Part shown: piece after piece, positions 16,530 through 24,644 of the stretch
Numbering within the stretch: position 1 is the stretch's first letter
Layout: each line of letters begins with the position of its first letter
Assembly: GCF_009708175.1 (NCBI RefSeq)
Contig: NZ_WMBB01000007.1
Location: 372,001-436,000, forward strand
Source of the DNA: Nocardia aurantiaca
Lineage (GTDB): Bacteria; Actinomycetota; Actinomycetes; Mycobacteriales; Mycobacteriaceae
Direction of reading: 5' to 3'
DNA length: 64,000 nucleotides
Notes under the pieces: generated by a model
Seen by the model: only the letters and a program-made list of their open reading frames with translations
Database searches by the model: none
What the model was told of the DNA's origin: nothing
Position numbers and translations under genes: made by a program

Positions 16530-18713
16530 ATGACAGAGCGGATTCAGGTCGGCGGGCTTCAGGTTGCCAAGGTGCTCCACGATTTCGTGGAGAACGAGGC
16601 CCTTCCCGGCACCGGTGTTGATTCCGCCGCGTTCTGGTCGGGTGCCGAGGCCGTCATCAATGACCTCGCTCCCCGCAACCGCGCTCTGCTGGCGGAACGC
16701 GACGACATCCAAGCCAAGATCGACGAGTGGCACCGCGCGAACCCGGGCGCAGGCTACGACAAGGCTGCCTACAAGCAGTTCCTCACCGAGATCGGCTATC
16801 TCCGTCCCGAACCGGCCGACTTCCAGATCGGCACCGAGAACGTGGACGCCGAAATCGCCACCCAGGCGGGACCGCAGCTGGTCGTGCCGGTGATGAACGC
16901 CCGCTTCGCCATCAATGCCGCGAATGCGCGCTGGGGCTCGCTCTACGACGCCCTGTACGGCACCGATGCCATCTCCGAGGCCAATGGCGCGGAGAAGGGT
17001 TCGGGCTACAACAAGGTCCGCGGGGACAAGGTCATCGAGTGGGCCCGCAACTTCCTCGACGACGCGGTGCCGCTGATCACGGGTTCGCACGTCGGCTCCA
17101 CCAAGTACTCGATCGAGGACGGCGAGCTCGTGGTCGGCCTCGAGGACGGCACCGACATCGGCCTGGCCGACGCGGACGCCCTCGTGGGCTACCTGGGCGA
17201 TCCCGCCGACCCGACCTCGGTGCTGCTGAAGCACAACGGTCTGCACATCGAGATCCAGATCGACCCGGCCTCCCCGATCGGTTCCACCGACACCGCCGGC
17301 GTCAAGGACGTGGTGCTGGAGTCCGCGGTCACCACGATCATGGACTTCGAGGACTCGGTCGCCGCGGTGGACGCCGAGGACAAGGTCCTCTGCTACCACA
17401 ACTGGCTGGGCCTGATGAAGGGCGATCTGGCCGAGCAGGTGTCGAAGGGCGGCAAGACCTTCACCCGCACCATGAACCCGGACCGCGTGTACACCGCGCT
17501 GGACGGCAGTGAGCTTGTGCTGCACGGCCGTTCGCTGTTGTTCGTGCGCAACGTGGGTCACCTGATGACCTCGGACGCGATCCTCGACGCGCAGGGCAAC
17601 GAGGTGCCGGAGGGCATCATGGACGGCCTGATCACCGTGCTGATCGCCAAGCACGCCCTGGTCGGCGACACCCAGCTGAAGAACACCCGCACCGGCTCGA
17701 TCTACATCGTCAAGCCGAAGATGCACGGCCCGGACGAGGTGGCCTTCACCAACGAGCTGTTCGGCCGCATCGAAGAGGTCGTGGGCCTGCCGGTCAACAC
17801 CCTCAAGGTCGGCATCATGGACGAGGAGCGCCGCACCACGGTGAACCTGAAGGCGTCCATCTTCGCCGCCAAGGACCGCGTGGTGTTCATCAACACCGGC
17901 TTCCTGGACCGCACCGGCGACGAGATCCACACCTCTATGGAGGCCGGGCCGATGGTCCGCAAGGCCGAGATGAAGGCCCAGCAGTGGATCAAGTCCTACG
18001 AGGACTGGAACGTCGACACCGGTCTGGCCACCGGCCTGCCCGGCAAGGCGCAGATCGGCAAGGGCATGTGGGCCATGCCCGACCTGATGGCCGACATGCT
18101 GGTCCAGAAGATCGGCCACCCGCGCTCCGGAGCCAACACCGCCTGGGTGCCCTCGCCCACCGCCGCCACCCTGCATGCCACCCACTACCACCTGGTGGAC
18201 GTGTTCAAGCGGCAGGCCGAGATCGCCAAGGGCGGCCCGCGCGCCACCGTCGACGAGATCCTCGAGATCCCGCTCGCCCCGAACACCGACTGGTCCGCCG
18301 AGGAGATCCAGCAGGAGCTGGACAACAACTCGCAGAGCATCCTCGGTTACGTGGTGCGCTGGATCGACCAGGGCGTCGGCTGCTCGAAGGTGCCCGACAT
18401 CCAGGACATCGGACTCATGGAGGACCGCGCCACCCTGCGCATCTCCAGCCAGCTGATGGCCAACTGGCTGCGCCACGGCATCGTGACCGAGGCGGATGTC
18501 ATCGCCTCCCTCGAGCGCATGGCCCCCGTCGTCGACCGTCAGAACGCCGGCGACTCCAACTACTTCGCCATGGCGCCGGACTTCAACGCGTCCATCGCCT
18601 TCCAGGCCGCGAAGGACCTGATCCTCGAGGGCGCCAAGCAGCCCAACGGCTACACCGAGCCCATCCTGCACCGCCGCCGCCGCGAGGCCAAGGCCGCCGC
18701 CAAGTGCGTGTAG
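16530..18713 (+). CDS. glcB: Malate synthase G
   Basis: 727 residues, normal length for isoform G. The start ATG has GAGGC about 8 nt upstream. The N-terminus (ERIQVGGLQVAKVLHDFVENEALPGTG) and the blocks RGDKVIEWARNFLDD, TTIMDFEDSVAAVDAEDK (containing metal-binding Glu/Asp), GHLMTSDAI, NTLKVGIMDEERRTTVNL and NTGFLDRTGDEIHTSMEAG (containing the second acidic ligand) all match GlcB. It condenses glyoxylate and acetyl-CoA to malate in the glyoxylate shunt, needed for growth on fatty acids or acetate. It is monocistronic and ends in a strong terminator. Isocitrate lyase is not in this window. Confidence 0.97.
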   Translation: MTERIQVGGLQVAKVLHDFVENEALPGTGVDSAAFWSGAEAVINDLAPRNRALLAERDDIQAKIDEWHRANPGAGYDKAAYKQFLTEIGYLRPEPADFQIGTENVDAEIATQAGPQLVVPVMNARFAINAANARWGSLYDALYGTDAISEANGAEKGSGYNKVRGDKVIEWARNFLDDAVPLITGSHVGSTKYSIEDGELVVGLEDGTDIGLADADALVGYLGDPADPTSVLLKHNGLHIEIQIDPASPIGSTDTAGVKDVVLESAVTTIMDFEDSVAAVDAEDKVLCYHNWLGLMKGDLAEQVSKGGKTFTRTMNPDRVYTALDGSELVLHGRSLLFVRNVGHLMTSDAILDAQGNEVPEGIMDGLITVLIAKHALVGDTQLKNTRTGSIYIVKPKMHGPDEVAFTNELFGRIEEVVGLPVNTLKVGIMDEERRTTVNLKASIFAAKDRVVFINTGFLDRTGDEIHTSMEAGPMVRKAEMKAQQWIKSYEDWNVDTGLATGLPGKAQIGKGMWAMPDLMADMLVQKIGHPRSGANTAWVPSPTAATLHATHYHLVDVFKRQAEIAKGGPRATVDEILEIPLAPNTDWSAEEIQQELDNNSQSILGYVVRWIDQGVGCSKVPDIQDIGLMEDRATLRISSQLMANWLRHGIVTEADVIASLERMAPVVDRQNAGDSNYFAMAPDFNASIAFQAAKDLILEGAKQPNGYTEPILHRRRREAKAAAKCV

Positions 18714-18741
18714 GCCCCGAATTCGGTTGAGCCTTGAAGGG

Positions 18742-18777
18742 ATCCCCGGTCGACCATCGTCGACCGGGGATTTTCCT
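18742..18777 (+). terminator. Rho-independent terminator of glcB
   Basis: Perfect 13-bp stem ATCCCCGGTCGAC (18742-18754) and GTCGACCGGGGAT (18759-18771) around a CATC loop, followed directly by TTTCCTT. It starts 28 nt after the glcB stop. Confidence 0.9.
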
Positions 18778-18837
18778 TTACATGCCGGCCAAGCGGGACA
18801 GCGCGAACGAGATCGGGAACGGCTCGGACTTCTGTGG

Positions 18838-19050
18838 TCACCACAACCTCGTTTCCGCCGGTGTACCCGGCGGGATGTTCCATCGTGCGTACGTGTAGTG
18901 CGGGTCGACGGTTATCACGTCGGCGACCCGCACCAGTTCGTCGGGCACGGTCCCGCCGAGGTGGTCGAGGTTCGGTAACGAGATGTCCGGCGATGGTCCT
19001 CCATTATTGTTGTGCCGCAATGCGGAATTCATCGATACGAAAATCCGCAT
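18838..19050 (-). CDS. Small hypothetical protein downstream of the WYL regulator
   Basis: 70-residue frame whose ATG lies 3 nt beyond the stop of the WYL-regulator gene on the same strand, so it could be translated by coupling. The product (MRIFVSMNS...) ends with RVADVITVDPHYTYARWNIPPGTPAETRLW and has an Asp/Tyr/Pro-rich C-terminal half. I recognise no family. Base composition is lower in GC than its neighbours. It fills most of the 18714-19053 gap, which otherwise holds only the glcB terminator. It may be a real small gene, a 3' remnant of one, or chance. Confidence 0.3.
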   Translation of the reverse strand: MRIFVSMNSALRHNNNGGPSPDISLPNLDHLGGTVPDELVRVADVITVDPHYTYARWNIPPGTPAETRLW

Positions 19051-19053
19051 GGG

Positions 19054-20028
19054 TCAGCCGCCGTAGAGTCGGGCCATGGCGGCGGTTTGGGTGGCGATAC
19101 GGCGGCGAAGCTCGTGGGGGCCGAGGACTTCTGCGCCCGCACCCAGACGAAGAATGTCGGAAAGGGCGCGGTCGAGAGATTCGATGGGGAGGTATACCTC
19201 ACGAAAGCCATCGGGGTCGGGGTCTTTGGCGGAGTCGCGGGCAGCTTGGGCCGAGGCCGGATCAAGGAGTTCGGATAGTCGCTCGAATGTTTCGGCGGCC
19301 AAGCGGAGGAGGGCCGAATCACGTCGGCGGCGTTGGTCGAATGACTTCAAGTAGGTGGACCAGTAGGTTGCCAGGTCGAAGTCCGCGGGACGGGTGACGG
19401 GAATGTCGAGAATCTGGAGTTCCATAATTCGGGAGATCCGGTAGGTGCGGATTTGGAGGGCGGTGTGGCCAACCAGGTACCAGTTGCCGGATTTGAGGAC
19501 CAGGCCCAGGGGTTCGGTGGTGCGGGTGACCAGATGCGGTGTGGCCCAACGGATGTAGTTGAAGCGCACAGAGTGCTCGTTCCAGACGGCGTCGGCGACA
19601 GCGGTCAGGAAGGGGGTGGGTTCTGCCTCGGCATACCAGCCCGGGGCATCCAGGTGGAAGCGTTCGGCGACACGGCCTGCGCGATCTCGTAGTTCTGGGG
19701 GCAGGGCGGACATGACTTTGAGGTTGGCGGCGGTGGCGATGGCTCCGAGGCCCAGATCGGAGGCGGCGCTGGGCAGTCCGGCCAGGAAGAGAGATTCGGC
19801 TTCGTCGGTGGTCAGGAGGTTGAGTTTGGCGCGGAAGCCGTCGAGGAGGCGGTAGCCGCCGTCGTGGCCGGGATCGCCGTAGACGGGAATGCCTGCGGCG
19901 GAGAGGGATTCCATATCGCGGTAGACGGTGCGGACGGAGACTTCCAACTGGTCGGCGATCTCCTGGGCGGTGACCCGGTCGCGCGTTTGCAGCAGCAACA
20001 GGATCGACATGAGACGGCTGGCGCGCAT
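19054..20028 (-). CDS. WYL-domain transcriptional regulator (YafY/DeoR-like)
   Basis: 324 residues from ATG 20028 (MRASRLMSILLLLQ). A start 24 nt upstream would place the operator palindrome inside the coding sequence and adds no homologous residues. The N-terminal winged HTH (DRVTAQEIADQLEVSVRTVYRDMESL, ~12-50) is followed by a linker and a WYL domain (~140-210; EPLGLVLKSGNWYLVGH...IRTYRISRIMEL) and a C-terminal WCX-type region. WYL proteins sense small ligands or nucleic acids; this subgroup commonly regulates a neighbouring hydrolase or glyoxalase-type gene. It is divergent from the alpha/beta hydrolase, with a palindrome between them, so it probably controls that gene and itself. Confidence 0.92.
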   Translation of the reverse strand: MRASRLMSILLLLQTRDRVTAQEIADQLEVSVRTVYRDMESLSAAGIPVYGDPGHDGGYRLLDGFRAKLNLLTTDEAESLFLAGLPSAASDLGLGAIATAANLKVMSALPPELRDRAGRVAERFHLDAPGWYAEAEPTPFLTAVADAVWNEHSVRFNYIRWATPHLVTRTTEPLGLVLKSGNWYLVGHTALQIRTYRISRIMELQILDIPVTRPADFDLATYWSTYLKSFDQRRRRDSALLRLAAETFERLSELLDPASAQAARDSAKDPDPDGFREVYLPIESLDRALSDILRLGAGAEVLGPHELRRRIATQTAAMARLYGG

Positions 20029-20049
20029 ATCAAAAATTGTGCCGGAATC

Positions 20050-20070
20050 CACTGACAGTAGATGTCAGTG
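20050..20070. promoter_or_regulatory. Palindromic operator between the WYL regulator and hydrolase
   Basis: Perfect 8-bp inverted repeat CACTGACA, GTAGA spacer, TGTCAGTG. Operators with TGACA and TGTCA half-sites are typical of this YafY/WYL group. It lies 22 nt before the WYL start and 67 nt before the hydrolase start. Confidence 0.65.
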
Positions 20071-20136
20071 AAGCGCGCATACCGTGCTGCTCGTTCCGAA
20101 CGGATCAAGTCCGATATCGAATGAGGAGACACCGCA

Positions 20137-21030
20137 ATGCCTTTCATCGAGACACGCACCGGCACGTCGCTGTTCTACCGAGACTGGAGCACCGGACGAC
20201 CGGTCGTGTTCTGCTCCGCGTGGGGCATGGACAGCACCGAGGCACGGGGTGTGATGGCCGATCTGGTGGCGCACGGATTCCGCGCGATCGCCGTGGACCG
20301 GCGTGGCCATGGACGCTCGGATGATCCCGGGCTGGGCTACGACTACGACACGCTCGCCGACGATCTGGCCGATGTGCTCGATCACCTGGATGTGCACGAG
20401 GCGATGCTCGTAGGTCACTCGCTGGGCGGCGGGGAGGTCGTGCGCTATCTCACCCGATACGGCACCACCCGGGTCGATCGGATCGTCCTGGTCGCGGCTG
20501 CCTTGCCGTTCCTGCGTAAGACTCCCGACAATCCGGATGGCGTTCCAGCGGAAGCGGCTGAGGCGCTGCGGGATTCGTGGCGGCACGACTTGGATACCTG
20601 GCTGACCGATAACGCCGACCCCTACATCGGCGCCGGCCTACCCGGCTGCGAGGTCTCGCAGTTCGCGCGCGACCGAGCGGTCGGCTCCATCCTGGGTACC
20701 TCGCTCCAGGCCGCGATCGAGTGCAATCGCGCGGTCACCGACACCGACTTCCGCGCGGAGTTGCGCGCGATCACCGTGCCGACACTGATCGTCCACGGCG
20801 ACACCGATGCCTCCATCTCACTGGAACTGGGCGGCCGCAAACAGGCCGATCTGATCCCCGGCAGCGAACTGATCGTTTACGAGAACGCCCCGCACGGCCT
20901 GTACCTCACCCATGGCCCGCGCCTCACTGCCGACCTGCTCGGCTTCCTCGGCGATTCACCTTTGCGCCAACCCATGTCGGTGCCCGACGCGGTCGGATAC
21001 GCTCCGCAGCGTCAACTCCCCCGAGCATGA
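20137..21030 (+). CDS. Alpha/beta-fold hydrolase (chloroperoxidase-like)
   Basis: 297 residues; GAGGAG lies ~10 nt before the ATG. The alpha/beta hydrolase fold is complete: an oxyanion region at FCSAWGMDS, the VDRRGHGRSDDP block, the nucleophile elbow GHSLGG with Ser95, acid Asp224 (IVHGDTD) and His253 (NAPHGLYLTH). The spacing and the 'RGHGRS' and 'APHG' motifs are those of cofactor-free chloroperoxidase/esterase-like hydrolases, which are really perhydrolases or esterases. Its natural substrate is unknown. It is divergent from and likely repressed by the WYL regulator, and a 33-codon reading frame with its own ribosome-binding site follows directly. Confidence 0.9.
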   Translation: MPFIETRTGTSLFYRDWSTGRPVVFCSAWGMDSTEARGVMADLVAHGFRAIAVDRRGHGRSDDPGLGYDYDTLADDLADVLDHLDVHEAMLVGHSLGGGEVVRYLTRYGTTRVDRIVLVAAALPFLRKTPDNPDGVPAEAAEALRDSWRHDLDTWLTDNADPYIGAGLPGCEVSQFARDRAVGSILGTSLQAAIECNRAVTDTDFRAELRAITVPTLIVHGDTDASISLELGGRKQADLIPGSELIVYENAPHGLYLTHGPRLTADLLGFLGDSPLRQPMSVPDAVGYAPQRQLPRA

Positions 21031-21040
21031 GGAATTATCG

Positions 21041-21142
21041 ATGGGTTCAACCGTCCTCGACGTCGTCAACGTGATCCTGACCCATGTCAACGCGACCTGG
21101 TCCTGGCTCACCTCGGGCTCCTCGGGCCCGATGCCGCTGTAG
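21041..21142 (+). CDS. Candidate small protein (33 residues) after the hydrolase
   Basis: ATG 21041 sits 5 nt after a GAGGAA Shine-Dalgarno that overlaps the hydrolase stop, and the frame closes at TAG 21140-21142, followed 18 nt later by a very strong hairpin. The product starts MGSTVLDVVNVILTHVNATWSWL and ends TSGSSGPMPL. The first ~22 residues are hydrophobic and could form an amphipathic or membrane-associated helix. I know no homologue. Position between a translated gene and its terminator, with a good ribosome-binding site, is the evidence that it may be real. Confidence 0.5.
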   Translation: MGSTVLDVVNVILTHVNATWSWLTSGSSGPMPL

Positions 21143-21160
21143 AACCGACGCGGACGATTT

Positions 21161-21200
21161 CGCGCACCCCTCCGCCGCACCCGCGGCGGAGGGGTGCGCG
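21161..21200 (+). terminator. Strong hairpin terminator, 18-bp stem
   Basis: Perfect inverted repeat CGCGCACCCCTCCGCCGC (21161-21178) and GCGGCGGAGGGGTGCGCG (21183-21200), loop ACCC. There is no T-tract. It closes the hydrolase-small protein unit and separates it from the leftward toxin-antitoxin-like pair. Confidence 0.8.
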
Positions 21201-21272
21201 CGTTCTGGCTGGATTTCCGAGGCGGCGAAGAACCATCGGTCGTCGCGATGCCACGCCAGATCCTGGTGCCGG

Positions 21273-21617
21273 TCAGGATGCTCTGCGATGCTCGTCGTTC
21301 TCGTGGTGGGCGATGACGGCAAGGATCTCGCGCACCCAGGCGGGCCGCTGCTCACCGGTTCCGCCCTCGGCCACATCACGTTCGATCAGCGACCGGATAT
21401 AAGCGGACTGCGACATGCCGAGATTGTCGGCGCGAGCTTTGCACGCCTGGTCCAGTTCGTAGGGCATCTTGATGGATCGGGGAACGAACACCGGTGGCGC
21501 GTGTGGACCGACTTCGATCCCGAAATCGGCCTCGGTCACTGTTTCGTCGGTGAACTCGAGGCGGTCGATCATCGCGGCCACATCGTCGGGGGTCATGTTG
21601 TCCAACGGGTCAGTCAT
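21273..21617 (-). CDS. Ribbon-helix-helix antitoxin-like protein (BrnA/CopG type)
   Basis: 114 residues. The N-terminal half is acidic (DETVTEADFGIEVGPHAPP) as expected for a toxin-neutralising arm or linker. Residues ~46-82 form a ribbon-helix-helix: VFVPRSIKMPYELDQACKARADNLGMSQSAYIRSLIERDV, with a beta strand and two helices. This is the DNA-binding fold of CopG, ParD and BrnA antitoxins. The ATG overlaps the upstream gene's end by 8 nt, so it is the second gene of a two-gene operon, in the toxin-first order of BrnTA modules. It would bind the operon promoter with its partner. Confidence 0.6.
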   Translation of the reverse strand: MTDPLDNMTPDDVAAMIDRLEFTDETVTEADFGIEVGPHAPPVFVPRSIKMPYELDQACKARADNLGMSQSAYIRSLIERDVAEGGTGEQRPAWVREILAVIAHHENDEHRRAS

Positions 21618-21912
21618 TGCGGGTCGCCTCCCATTTCTCGAACTCGGCGATCTGGTCCGGACCGAGGTAGCGGGCCGCGTACACCTCGGTGTCGCTGCCT
21701 TTGCGGTGGGCGTAGACGGCGGTCAGGGTGCCGCCGCCGGGGCGGCCCCAGATCACGAACGTCGTCAACCCACTCGCCGGGTCGGTCGCGGTCCGGAACC
21801 ACACCGGCCGTTTCGCGGTCACCCATGCGTCGATCACGTCGAACACGTCGTCGGGGTCTACTCCGTATCGCTCCAGCATCCTGGTCAGGGCCCAGAACCA
21901 CGTGATCGCCAC
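21610..21912 (-). CDS. BrnT-like toxin candidate
   Basis: 100 residues. The pattern ERYGVDPDDVFDVIDAW near the start, a central extended region (FVIWGRPGGGTLTAVYAH) and the ending EVYAARYLGPDQIAEFEKWE follow the BrnT RNase layout (a helix with 'GVsfeea', a beta sheet ending in a '..AR' motif and a terminal helix with Glu and aromatic residues). Similarity is by layout only, so another RelE-superfamily toxin is possible. The gene precedes the ribbon-helix-helix gene with an 8-nt overlap. If active it would cleave mRNA in the cytoplasm. It lies at the left edge of the secondary-metabolite region. Confidence 0.45.
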   Translation of the reverse strand: MAITWFWALTRMLERYGVDPDDVFDVIDAWVTAKRPVWFRTATDPASGLTTFVIWGRPGGGTLTAVYAHRKGSDTEVYAARYLGPDQIAEFEKWEATRND

Positions 21913-22015
21913 GCGACAAGACTACCGTAAAGACTACCCGAGCGATTGCGCTGTCGCCCGTGGTGCCGCGGCGAACCAGATGCGCCGGCCGTTGCTGAGA
22001 GTGTGACCGAAGGCC

Positions 22016-23284
22016 TCAGGCAGGCGTGAACCCCACCCGCAGCGATTCCAGCCCCCGGATCACCACATTCGGCTTGAACGGCGGGTTCTCCGAGATCAGT
22101 TCCATGGCACCGACTTTGCGCAGCATCACATCGAGCAGCACCTCCATCTCCAGCAGCGCCAGCGGCGCACCGAGGCAGTAGTGGATGCCGAGGCTGAAGC
22201 CCAGGTGCTTCTTGGCCGGGTTCATCGGATCGCAGTAGCGCGTCACGTCGGTGCGGTCCGGATCGGGGAAGACCCGCTCGTCGTGATTGGCCGAGTTGAT
22301 CAGAACCACCACCCCGTCGCCGGTCGCGAAGTCGTGCCCGGCCACCGTGATCGGACGGGTGGCGGCCCGGGTGGTGATCTGCACCGACGGCTCCAACCGC
22401 AACAGTTCGTCCGGGGCCGAGGCCGTCAGCTCGGGCCGCTCACGCATGGCCTGGATCTGGTCGGGGGCACGCAGCAGCCGCAGCATGCCGGTGCCGATGA
22501 GGTTGGCGGTCGTCTCGTGCCCGGCCACGAAGGTGGTGATGCAGGTGGCGAGGAGCTCCTGTTCGGTGAGCACATCGCCGCGGTCCTCGACCAGCGAGAG
22601 CGCGCTCAGCAGATCATCTTTCGGGTCCGCACGGCGCTGGTCGAGCAGTTCCCGGAAGTAGCCCATGAAGCCGCGCGAGGCCGCGCTGCGCGCCGTCAGG
22701 CATTCCGCGGGCAGCGTGTAGTCGTGATCGAAGCCGCGCGCCAGGTCCTGCGACCACCGGTGCACCTGCTCGTAGGCGTCCGCTGGCACGCCGATGAGCT
22801 CGCAGGCGATGATCAGCGGCAGCGGATAGGCGATGGTCTCGACCAGGTCGAACTCGCCTTCCTCGAGCGCGCGGTCGACCAGCTGTTCGGCGAGTTCGGC
22901 GATGCGCGGCCGCAATCGGGTGACCATGCGCGGGGTGAACCCCTTGGTGACGAGGTTGCGCAGCCGGGTGTGGTCCGGCGGCTCCATCCACAGGAAGGAG
23001 GTGGGCAGTTCCTCGGGTGCGTCCTCGGGGGCGACGGTCGGGTGCATCATGCCGGCCTCCTCGGCATGGCTCCACGCGGTGGTGGACAGCACGGCCGCGC
23101 AGTCCTCGTAGCGGGTCAGCACGTGATGGCCGAGCGGGGTCAGGTGGATGGGCCCGGCGTCGCGCAGGACCCGGGCAGGGGTGTAGGGGTCGGATCGGCC
23201 GTCGGGCCCGAACAGCTGGGCCATCGCGGCCAGTACGGCCGGATCCTGTTGCTCGACTGCGGTGTTCACCTCGGGGGCGACCAT
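22016..23284 (-). CDS. Cytochrome P450
   Basis: 422 residues, a soluble bacterial P450 of the CYP107/105-like type. Motifs: I-helix AGHETT (with the Thr of the proton-relay), ExxR in DELLRLEP, and the heme loop FSLGIHYCLGAPLA with the axial Cys. The usual Phe-Gly is Phe-Ser here, a change also seen in the P450 at 24641. WMEPPDHTRLR in the C-helix region is normal. It is the last gene of the leftward arm of the cluster, 16 nt after the flavoprotein. It needs ferredoxin and a reductase, neither of which is in the operon; the closest reductase-like gene is at 60.2 kb. The substrate is probably ACP-bound or free fatty acyl, by context only. Confidence 0.95.
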   Translation of the reverse strand: MVAPEVNTAVEQQDPAVLAAMAQLFGPDGRSDPYTPARVLRDAGPIHLTPLGHHVLTRYEDCAAVLSTTAWSHAEEAGMMHPTVAPEDAPEELPTSFLWMEPPDHTRLRNLVTKGFTPRMVTRLRPRIAELAEQLVDRALEEGEFDLVETIAYPLPLIIACELIGVPADAYEQVHRWSQDLARGFDHDYTLPAECLTARSAASRGFMGYFRELLDQRRADPKDDLLSALSLVEDRGDVLTEQELLATCITTFVAGHETTANLIGTGMLRLLRAPDQIQAMRERPELTASAPDELLRLEPSVQITTRAATRPITVAGHDFATGDGVVVLINSANHDERVFPDPDRTDVTRYCDPMNPAKKHLGFSLGIHYCLGAPLALLEMEVLLDVMLRKVGAMELISENPPFKPNVVIRGLESLRVGFTPA

Positions 23285-23300
23285 AGCGGTCCTCCTGGTT

Positions 23301-24644
23301 TCAGTGGCGGTCTGGCGGTGTGGACGCGGCCCCGTTGCCGCGCAGCATGATTCGTCCCACGTTTATCGGATGCGCCAGTGCGGCAGGCGGTTCGACCAGG
23401 TGCGCGACCCGCATGAAGGCGCGCGCCACCCGGGGATCGTGGTGGGCGGCGCGATGCGCCCGCCGCACATAGGCGTTGGTGAGCCGGGTGCGCAGGGTGC
23501 GGGGCCCGCTCACCCCTGGATGGCTCAGGTCGGAGGAGGCGGCCAGGCGCCAGGCCAGCGCCACCGAGTCGGCGGCCGTGGCGTAGAAGCGCGCGGGCAG
23601 TCGCGCGGGCGCCGGATCGGCGCGCAGGGTGTCCCGCAGGGCGGCGGCCTCGAGCGCGGCCACGGTCATGCCCTGGGCATAGAGCGGATTGAACGCGCAC
23701 TGGGCGTCGCCGAGCACGATCAGGCCGGCCGGGACCGCGGCCTGCCGGTCGAAGCGGCGTCGCACCGAGGCCCGGAACCGATAGCGCACCGGATCTCCGA
23801 GAGGTTCGGAGCCGGTGACGATCTCGTGGATATCGGGCGCGGAGAGGTCGGCGGCGTAGCGCTCGAACTCCTCAGGCTCGACGGACGGATGATCGCCGAG
23901 CATGCCCGCGAGGGTGACCAGCCAACGGTCGCCTTCGACCCGCACCGCTCCCCCGCCGCGCCCGTTCGCGCCGGTCGACACGATGACCGACGCCTGCCCG
24001 TCCAACTGGCCGGGCCGGTGCCGGTACAGCCGTGACGCGTAGCCCAGATCGACCTCGAGGCGCTCCTCGTCGGGCGGTTCGGCTCCGATTCCGCTGAGCC
24101 ACTCCATCACTCGCGATCCGCGCCCGGTGGCGTCGACCACCAGATCGGCGGCCAGGATCTCCGGCCCGTTCACGCCGATCGCCCCGACGCCGCTCACCCG
24201 TCGCGCGTCGCCGACCAGCCCCTGGCCCGCGATTCGTTCGCGCACTTCGATATTCGGCAGCTCTCGGGTGCGTTCACGCAGCACCGACTCCATCAGCGCG
24301 CGAGTGGCGATGACGGAGGTGAGCCCGGTCGGAGTGGGCGTCAGCCGGGATCCCGCCACGTACCAACGGGTGTCGACCAGCACCTCGGCCACGCTCGCGC
24401 CACGGTGCACCAGTTCTGCGGTCCAGCCGGGGTAGAGCTCTTCGATGATGGCCCTGCCCCGGTCGAGCAGCCCGTGCAAGTGACGGCTCTGCGGAACGCC
24501 GCGCCGCCCCGCGCCCGCACGGTCGTCGCCGTCGTCGCGCTCGAGAACGGTGACGCGGTAATCGCTTTCGGCCAGCACCCGTGCCGCCAGCAGTCCGGCG
24601 ATGCCCCCGCCCAGCACCAGCGCGCGCGGCCCGGCCGTGCTCAT
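23301..24644 (-). CDS. FAD-dependent epoxidase/monooxygenase, polyether-epoxidase-like
   Basis: 447 residues. The N-terminus carries the FAD Rossmann motif GGGIAGLLAARVL and then RRGVPQSRHLHGLL, a signature of flavoprotein epoxidases/monooxygenases such as MonCI and Lsd18. GLIVLGDAQCAFNPLYAQGM is the second FAD-contacting motif (the 'GD' motif). A C-terminal ~90-residue helical region is typical of that group. In polyether pathways these enzymes epoxidise isolated double bonds, which fits the desaturase genes across the divergent promoter. The gene overlaps the P450 at 24641 by 4 nt. Alternatives are a geranylgeranyl-reductase-like or hydroxylase activity. Confidence 0.85.
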   Translation of the reverse strand: MSTAGPRALVLGGGIAGLLAARVLAESDYRVTVLERDDGDDRAGAGRRGVPQSRHLHGLLDRGRAIIEELYPGWTAELVHRGASVAEVLVDTRWYVAGSRLTPTPTGLTSVIATRALMESVLRERTRELPNIEVRERIAGQGLVGDARRVSGVGAIGVNGPEILAADLVVDATGRGSRVMEWLSGIGAEPPDEERLEVDLGYASRLYRHRPGQLDGQASVIVSTGANGRGGGAVRVEGDRWLVTLAGMLGDHPSVEPEEFERYAADLSAPDIHEIVTGSEPLGDPVRYRFRASVRRRFDRQAAVPAGLIVLGDAQCAFNPLYAQGMTVAALEAAALRDTLRADPAPARLPARFYATAADSVALAWRLAASSDLSHPGVSGPRTLRTRLTNAYVRRAHRAAHHDPRVARAFMRVAHLVEPPAALAHPINVGRIMLRGNGAASTPPDRH

